From a virus, in IMG/VR virus record IMGVR_UViG_3300036827_000072, positions 1 through 42,576 of that record: 42,576 bases of DNA; one strand, written 5' to 3'. Below are positions 40,163 through 42,576 of the stretch, piece by piece. Position numbers and translations under genes: made by a program. The notes under the pieces are model-generated. The model worked only from the letters and a program-made list of their open reading frames with translations. It did no database searches and was not told where the DNA came from. How positions within the stretch are numbered: position 1 is the stretch's first letter; each line of letters begins with the position of its first letter.

Positions 40163-40402
40163 TTGACCCCACAGCAGTGGCGCACGTGGCAGGGCATCTT
40201 CCGCGATGTCACGATCACGCTCGTCGCGGCATTCATGCTCGTCTACGAAACCGTCGTCGCGACAGACCCGAACGCCTACGTGCTCGGAGCTGGGTTGACC
40301 CTGCTCGGCATCCCGCCAGCACTGCGTCTGGACAGACGGCGAGGACGCAACGGTGACGACCCTTACGACGGTCCGGGTGGCTACTACCGCGGAGACGAGT
40401 GA
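40163..40402 (+). CDS. Membrane protein, holin candidate (79 aa)
   Basis: TTG start; the Shine-Dalgarno is weak, but a mini-ORF stop overlaps it. Two hydrophobic segments (about 14-33 and 40-55) and a charged C-terminus (RLDRRRGRNGDD). Directly follows the endolysin. Size, topology and place fit a holin. Confidence 0.65.
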   Translation: MTPQQWRTWQGIFRDVTITLVAAFMLVYETVVATDPNAYVLGAGLTLLGIPPALRLDRRRGRNGDDPYDGPGGYYRGDE

Positions 40403-40409
40403 AGGCCGC

Positions 40410-40499
40410 GTGATCGCCAGACATCTCCATCTCGCAGGGGTTCTAGCGGCCGGCAGCATCGCCGAGATCGCGCTTCTACTCATCAAGGGAGTGGTCTAA
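40410..40499 (+). CDS. Micro membrane protein (29 aa)
   Basis: GTG start, overlapping the end of a 4-codon ORF (GTG AAG GCC GCG TGA, 40399-40413). One hydrophobic helix (LAGVLAAGSIAEIALLLIKG). Support is the composition, a GAAGG upstream and the lysis-cluster context. Confidence 0.4.
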   Translation: MIARHLHLAGVLAAGSIAEIALLLIKGVV

Positions 40500-40500
40500 A

Positions 40501-40974
40501 TTGCGCCGCCTCGAAACAGACGCACGCGAAGTCCTATCGGACTGGCGGTTCTGGATGGGCATCGCCTACTTCGGCCTCGTTTCCGTCGTTATTGCGCTCT
40601 TCGTCCTCTACAGCAACCAAGCACACGAAACCGCCACACGGGAAGCCGCGACGAAAGCAGCAGCGGCGACGCAGGTCGGCCAGTGCTTCACATCCGTCAA
40701 GAACGCCCCTGTGACGTTCGGGTTCATCGACGCGCACGAGGCGATCATCGAGAACGGCCTAATCGCGAATCGCGCCGCGATCGACGCATCGCCGCCCAGC
40801 GACCCGCTACGCCCGATCAGAGCCAAGTCGATCGTCAGGCTCGAGAAGGCCCGCCGCAACGTGACGCAGCTCCGGCAACTGATCCGGTCTGCCACACCGA
40901 CCAAACCGAAGTGCGTCGAGCTCGCCGACAAGCTCGACGTCGACGCGACACGCTACCTGAAAGGACAGCCATGA
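40501..40974 (+). CDS. Single-pass membrane protein with extracellular-like domain (157 aa)
   Basis: TTG start. A basic N-terminus, one TM segment (WMGIAYFGLVSVVIALFVLY, about residues 18-37), then a helical domain with two Cys residues (QVGQCFTSV, KPKCVEL) that could form a disulfide outside the membrane. An N-in/C-out topology like this occurs in spanin-like or second-holin proteins of actinophages. Role inferred from context. Confidence 0.65.
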   Translation: MRRLETDAREVLSDWRFWMGIAYFGLVSVVIALFVLYSNQAHETATREAATKAAAATQVGQCFTSVKNAPVTFGFIDAHEAIIENGLIANRAAIDASPPSDPLRPIRAKSIVRLEKARRNVTQLRQLIRSATPTKPKCVELADKLDVDATRYLKGQP

Positions 40975-41060
40975 CACGCGCCCTCTTCCAAGACATCTGC
41001 CTCGTGATCATCACGCTCGCCGTGGTGATCACGACGTTCAAGGGTTGGAACGCGATCTGA
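40971..41060 (+). CDS. Micro membrane protein (29 aa)
   Basis: ATGA overlap upstream with a nearby AAAGGA, TGATG overlap downstream. One hydrophobic helix (ICLVIITLAVVITTF). Too short for usual gene calling but coupled at both ends. Confidence 0.5.
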   Translation: MTRALFQDICLVIITLAVVITTFKGWNAI

Positions 41061-41317
41061 TGACAGCCCACCCGAACACCATCGCCGCGCTGATCGCAGG
41101 CGGGCTCGGCACCCTCACCGCCCACCTGCTGAACCGGTATGCAGGCACCGACCTGACGCCTGTGCAGGTCGGCGTAATCGCGACCGGCTACGCCGCCGTG
41201 ATCCTCTTCATCGGCCGCCGCGGCCTCAAGGGCACCGTCTCAGCCGTCTGGAACGGCGTCTGGAACGGCACACCCGCCCCGGCGCCGGCGGCGCCTGCTG
41301 AGGAGCCGGAGGCATGA
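41060..41317 (+). CDS. Holin-like membrane protein (85 aa)
   Basis: ATG shares a base with the preceding TGA. Two hydrophobic segments (IAALIAGGLGTLTAHLL and VGVIATGYAAVILFIG) and a Pro/Ala/Glu-rich tail. This layout matches small actinophage holins. An upstream in-frame TTG (41045) is less likely. Confidence 0.65.
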   Translation: MTAHPNTIAALIAGGLGTLTAHLLNRYAGTDLTPVQVGVIATGYAAVILFIGRRGLKGTVSAVWNGVWNGTPAPAPAAPAEEPEA

Positions 41318-42300
41318 GCGATCCTCTCGTCGACCAGGCGAACGCGATCGACAACAAGTCGCCGCAGATCAAGAAGTTCGCGCAGATGTCAGCCGCCCGC
41401 ACGATCACGCTCGACGCCAAAGTCGCGGCACTCACGCCGGTCCCGCCACCTCCCCCGCCCCCGCCTCCGCCGCCACCGTCCGGGACGCATCTCGGCAACG
41501 GCTACCTCTGCAGCCTCCAGGGCACCTCATACGCCCAGATGGCCGACACTGAGCGTGCGCACTACGGCGGGATCATCGTCGGCTTCGGCGACGAAGGCAA
41601 CGTCGCGCAGTTCGAGAAGGCCCACCCGTCCTGCCACGGCTTCGGCTACCAGACGTCGATCGAGATTGGGACGAACACCTGGGCCGGGGCGATCCTCGTC
41701 GACGTCGCACGGACGAACGGCTGGATCCTCAAGGACGCGAAGGGCGTCGAGGTGCCGATGGGCGGAGGCAACTTCGCCGGCGACATCACGAACCCCGACT
41801 ACATGGCCGCCTGGTGCTCATACGAACTCGGCCGAGTCGGCGTCACAGGGCTGAAGCGGAAGTTCCTCGACAACGTCACCGGCGAGCTCATGCTCGGCTC
41901 CTGGTTCCGATCGATCCCGGCGAAGCTGCCTGTCGACGCGGCCCTGCAGGACGCCTACATCACGTTCCTCGCCTACCAGCAGGAGCACCTGCCCGGCTTT
42001 TACCGTCTCGCGAACACCGGGCCTGCCCCTGACCGTCTAGCGTGGTGGAAGCGCGTGGCTCCGGTCGTCGACGGACTCCTCCTCGAGAACTTCGACGGAT
42101 CCGATGCCCACCTCGCCTGTCTCACCGCGGCGCAGGACGCCGGCCGGGACGCATGGGCGCTCTCCACAGCCGACCCTGCCTCCGCGCAGGCGAAAACCCT
42201 GGCGACCAGGTTCGCGTCCGTGTGGAACCGCAAGGGCGGCGGATTCGGCCTCACAGGCGTCGGCGTGTGGAACGCCAACTGGACCGCGCAGATCACATGA
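41314..42300 (+). CDS. Glycoside-hydrolase-like (TIM-barrel) protein with poly-Pro linker
   Basis: 328 residues. A helical start (1-40) and a run of 12 Pro residues (about 44-55) precede a barrel resembling putative glycoside hydrolases of the GHL15 type: YGGIIVGFGD, then DITNPDYMAAWCSYEL, GLKRKFLDN as a strand-end acid, and VVDGLLLENFDG. Such enzymes cleave surface polysaccharides. It could be a virion-associated depolymerase or a lysis helper; it lies in the lysis cluster rather than with the tail genes. The catalytic acids are not certain. Confidence 0.65.
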   Translation: MSDPLVDQANAIDNKSPQIKKFAQMSAARTITLDAKVAALTPVPPPPPPPPPPPPSGTHLGNGYLCSLQGTSYAQMADTERAHYGGIIVGFGDEGNVAQFEKAHPSCHGFGYQTSIEIGTNTWAGAILVDVARTNGWILKDAKGVEVPMGGGNFAGDITNPDYMAAWCSYELGRVGVTGLKRKFLDNVTGELMLGSWFRSIPAKLPVDAALQDAYITFLAYQQEHLPGFYRLANTGPAPDRLAWWKRVAPVVDGLLLENFDGSDAHLACLTAAQDAGRDAWALSTADPASAQAKTLATRFASVWNRKGGGFGLTGVGVWNANWTAQIT

Positions 42301-42446
42301 CCGTCACAGAGGCGCTCTCAATCCTCGCCGAGCCCGAGTACGAACCGTTCCGCCAGGTCGTCCCGACCGCCGAAGACGTCGCGATCTGGCAGGCCCAGCA
42401 CGACAGACGACTCGAGGCGCTCCGCGTCGCCCGGGCGCTCCGATGA
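42297..42446 (+). CDS. Small helical protein (49 aa)
   Basis: ATGA-coupled. Helical, acidic then basic (EDVAIWQAQHDRRLEALRVA). No recognised family. Short for standard gene calling but supported by both junctions. Confidence 0.5.
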   Translation: MTVTEALSILAEPEYEPFRQVVPTAEDVAIWQAQHDRRLEALRVARALR

Positions 42447-42535
42447 TCATCTTCGCTCTTCTCTTTGCTCTCGGGCTTGTCGCCGGCGCCGCGTTGGCGC
42501 TCGGAGTGCTGGTGGTCTACGTGCTCAAGGCGTAG
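42443..42535 (+). CDS. Small membrane protein (30 aa), complete copy
   Basis: ATGA overlap with the preceding gene. One hydrophobic helix (FALLFALGLVAGAALALGVL). Last gene of the late operon; its stop TAG abuts the stop of the leftward operon in TAGCTA. The 5' seven bases lie outside the terminal repeat. Confidence 0.55.
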   Translation: MIIFALLFALGLVAGAALALGVLVVYVLKA

Positions 42536-42576
42536 CTAGAGCATCTTCGTCAGCACGTACCAGACGACGCCGATCA
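42450..42576. repeat. Terminal direct repeat, right copy
   Basis: Identical to bases 1-127. It contains the body of the 30-residue membrane-protein gene and the 3' end of the leftward 38-residue gene. Confidence 0.95.
42536..42576 (-). CDS. 3' end of the leftward 38-aa membrane protein (repeat copy)
   Basis: Duplicate of the region 87-127 caused by the terminal overlap. See 87-203. Confidence 0.6.
   Translation of the reverse strand, partial: IGVVWYVLTKML

Noticed and set aside
40153-40356. ATG ORF overlapping the holin candidate
   Set aside because: Arg/His-rich shadow; the TTG frame has two membrane helices and the coupled end.
41446-41481. C-rich tract as a structural DNA element (i-motif/G4)
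   Set aside because: It encodes a 12-residue proline linker in a well-supported gene; coding explains it.

Overview
This is a near-complete temperate tailed-phage genome, probably a siphophage of a high-GC host. The first and last 127 bp are identical, so the contig closes into a 42,449-bp circle. GC is high throughout. GTG and TTG starts are common. Nearly every gene joins the next through a 4-bp ATGA/GTGA/TTGA stop-start overlap. An Rpf-like transglycosylase domain and the gene families suggest an actinobacterial host, but nothing in the sequence proves it. I saw no tRNA or CRISPR array.

Layout. (1) About 87-1521: an immunity-like switch. Two HTH regulators diverge from a short intergenic region with an inverted repeat, and both appear to be leaderless. 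Leftward are two small membrane proteins. (2) 1518-10057: rightward early operon with micro-ORFs, a RecT annealase, an SbcD/SbcC-like nuclease pair, small unknowns, an HTH protein and a tyrosine integrase. (3) 10060-10682: a convergent coiled-coil gene and a probable attP with paired arm-type repeats. (4) 10683-17164: a second early block with an Rpf-like lytic enzyme, a D12-type adenine methyltransferase, a DNA-binding protein, HTH and zinc-ribbon proteins, a VRR-NUC nuclease, a replication initiator with iteron-like repeats inside its gene, and a sigma-region-4/LuxR-like HTH at the end. A terminator follows.

(5) 17441-20740: a virion or cell-surface glycan cassette (two-domain glycosyltransferase, PIG-L deacetylase fused to a SAM methyltransferase, GT-A glycosyltransferase) directly upstream of packaging. 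(6) 20740-33059: HNH, small and large terminase, small membrane protein, portal, an S49 protease fused to the HK97-type capsid protein with an internal start, a fibre gene, a leftward methyltransferase moron, connector and neck genes interrupted by a LAGLIDADG homing endonuclease, and the tail tube. (7) 33052-39291: tail chaperones with a probable +1 frameshift, tape measure and tail-tip proteins. (8) 39313-42535: CHAP endolysin, several small membrane proteins (holin candidates), and a glycoside-hydrolase-like protein.

The most interesting points are the glycan cassette with its PIG-L/methyltransferase fusion, the protease-capsid fusion with a strong nested ribosome-binding site, a shared leaderless promoter pattern on genes that stand outside the operons, iteron-like repeats inside the replication gene, a scar-like 7-bp repeat around the homing endonuclease, and two genes that seem to start at ATC and ATT.
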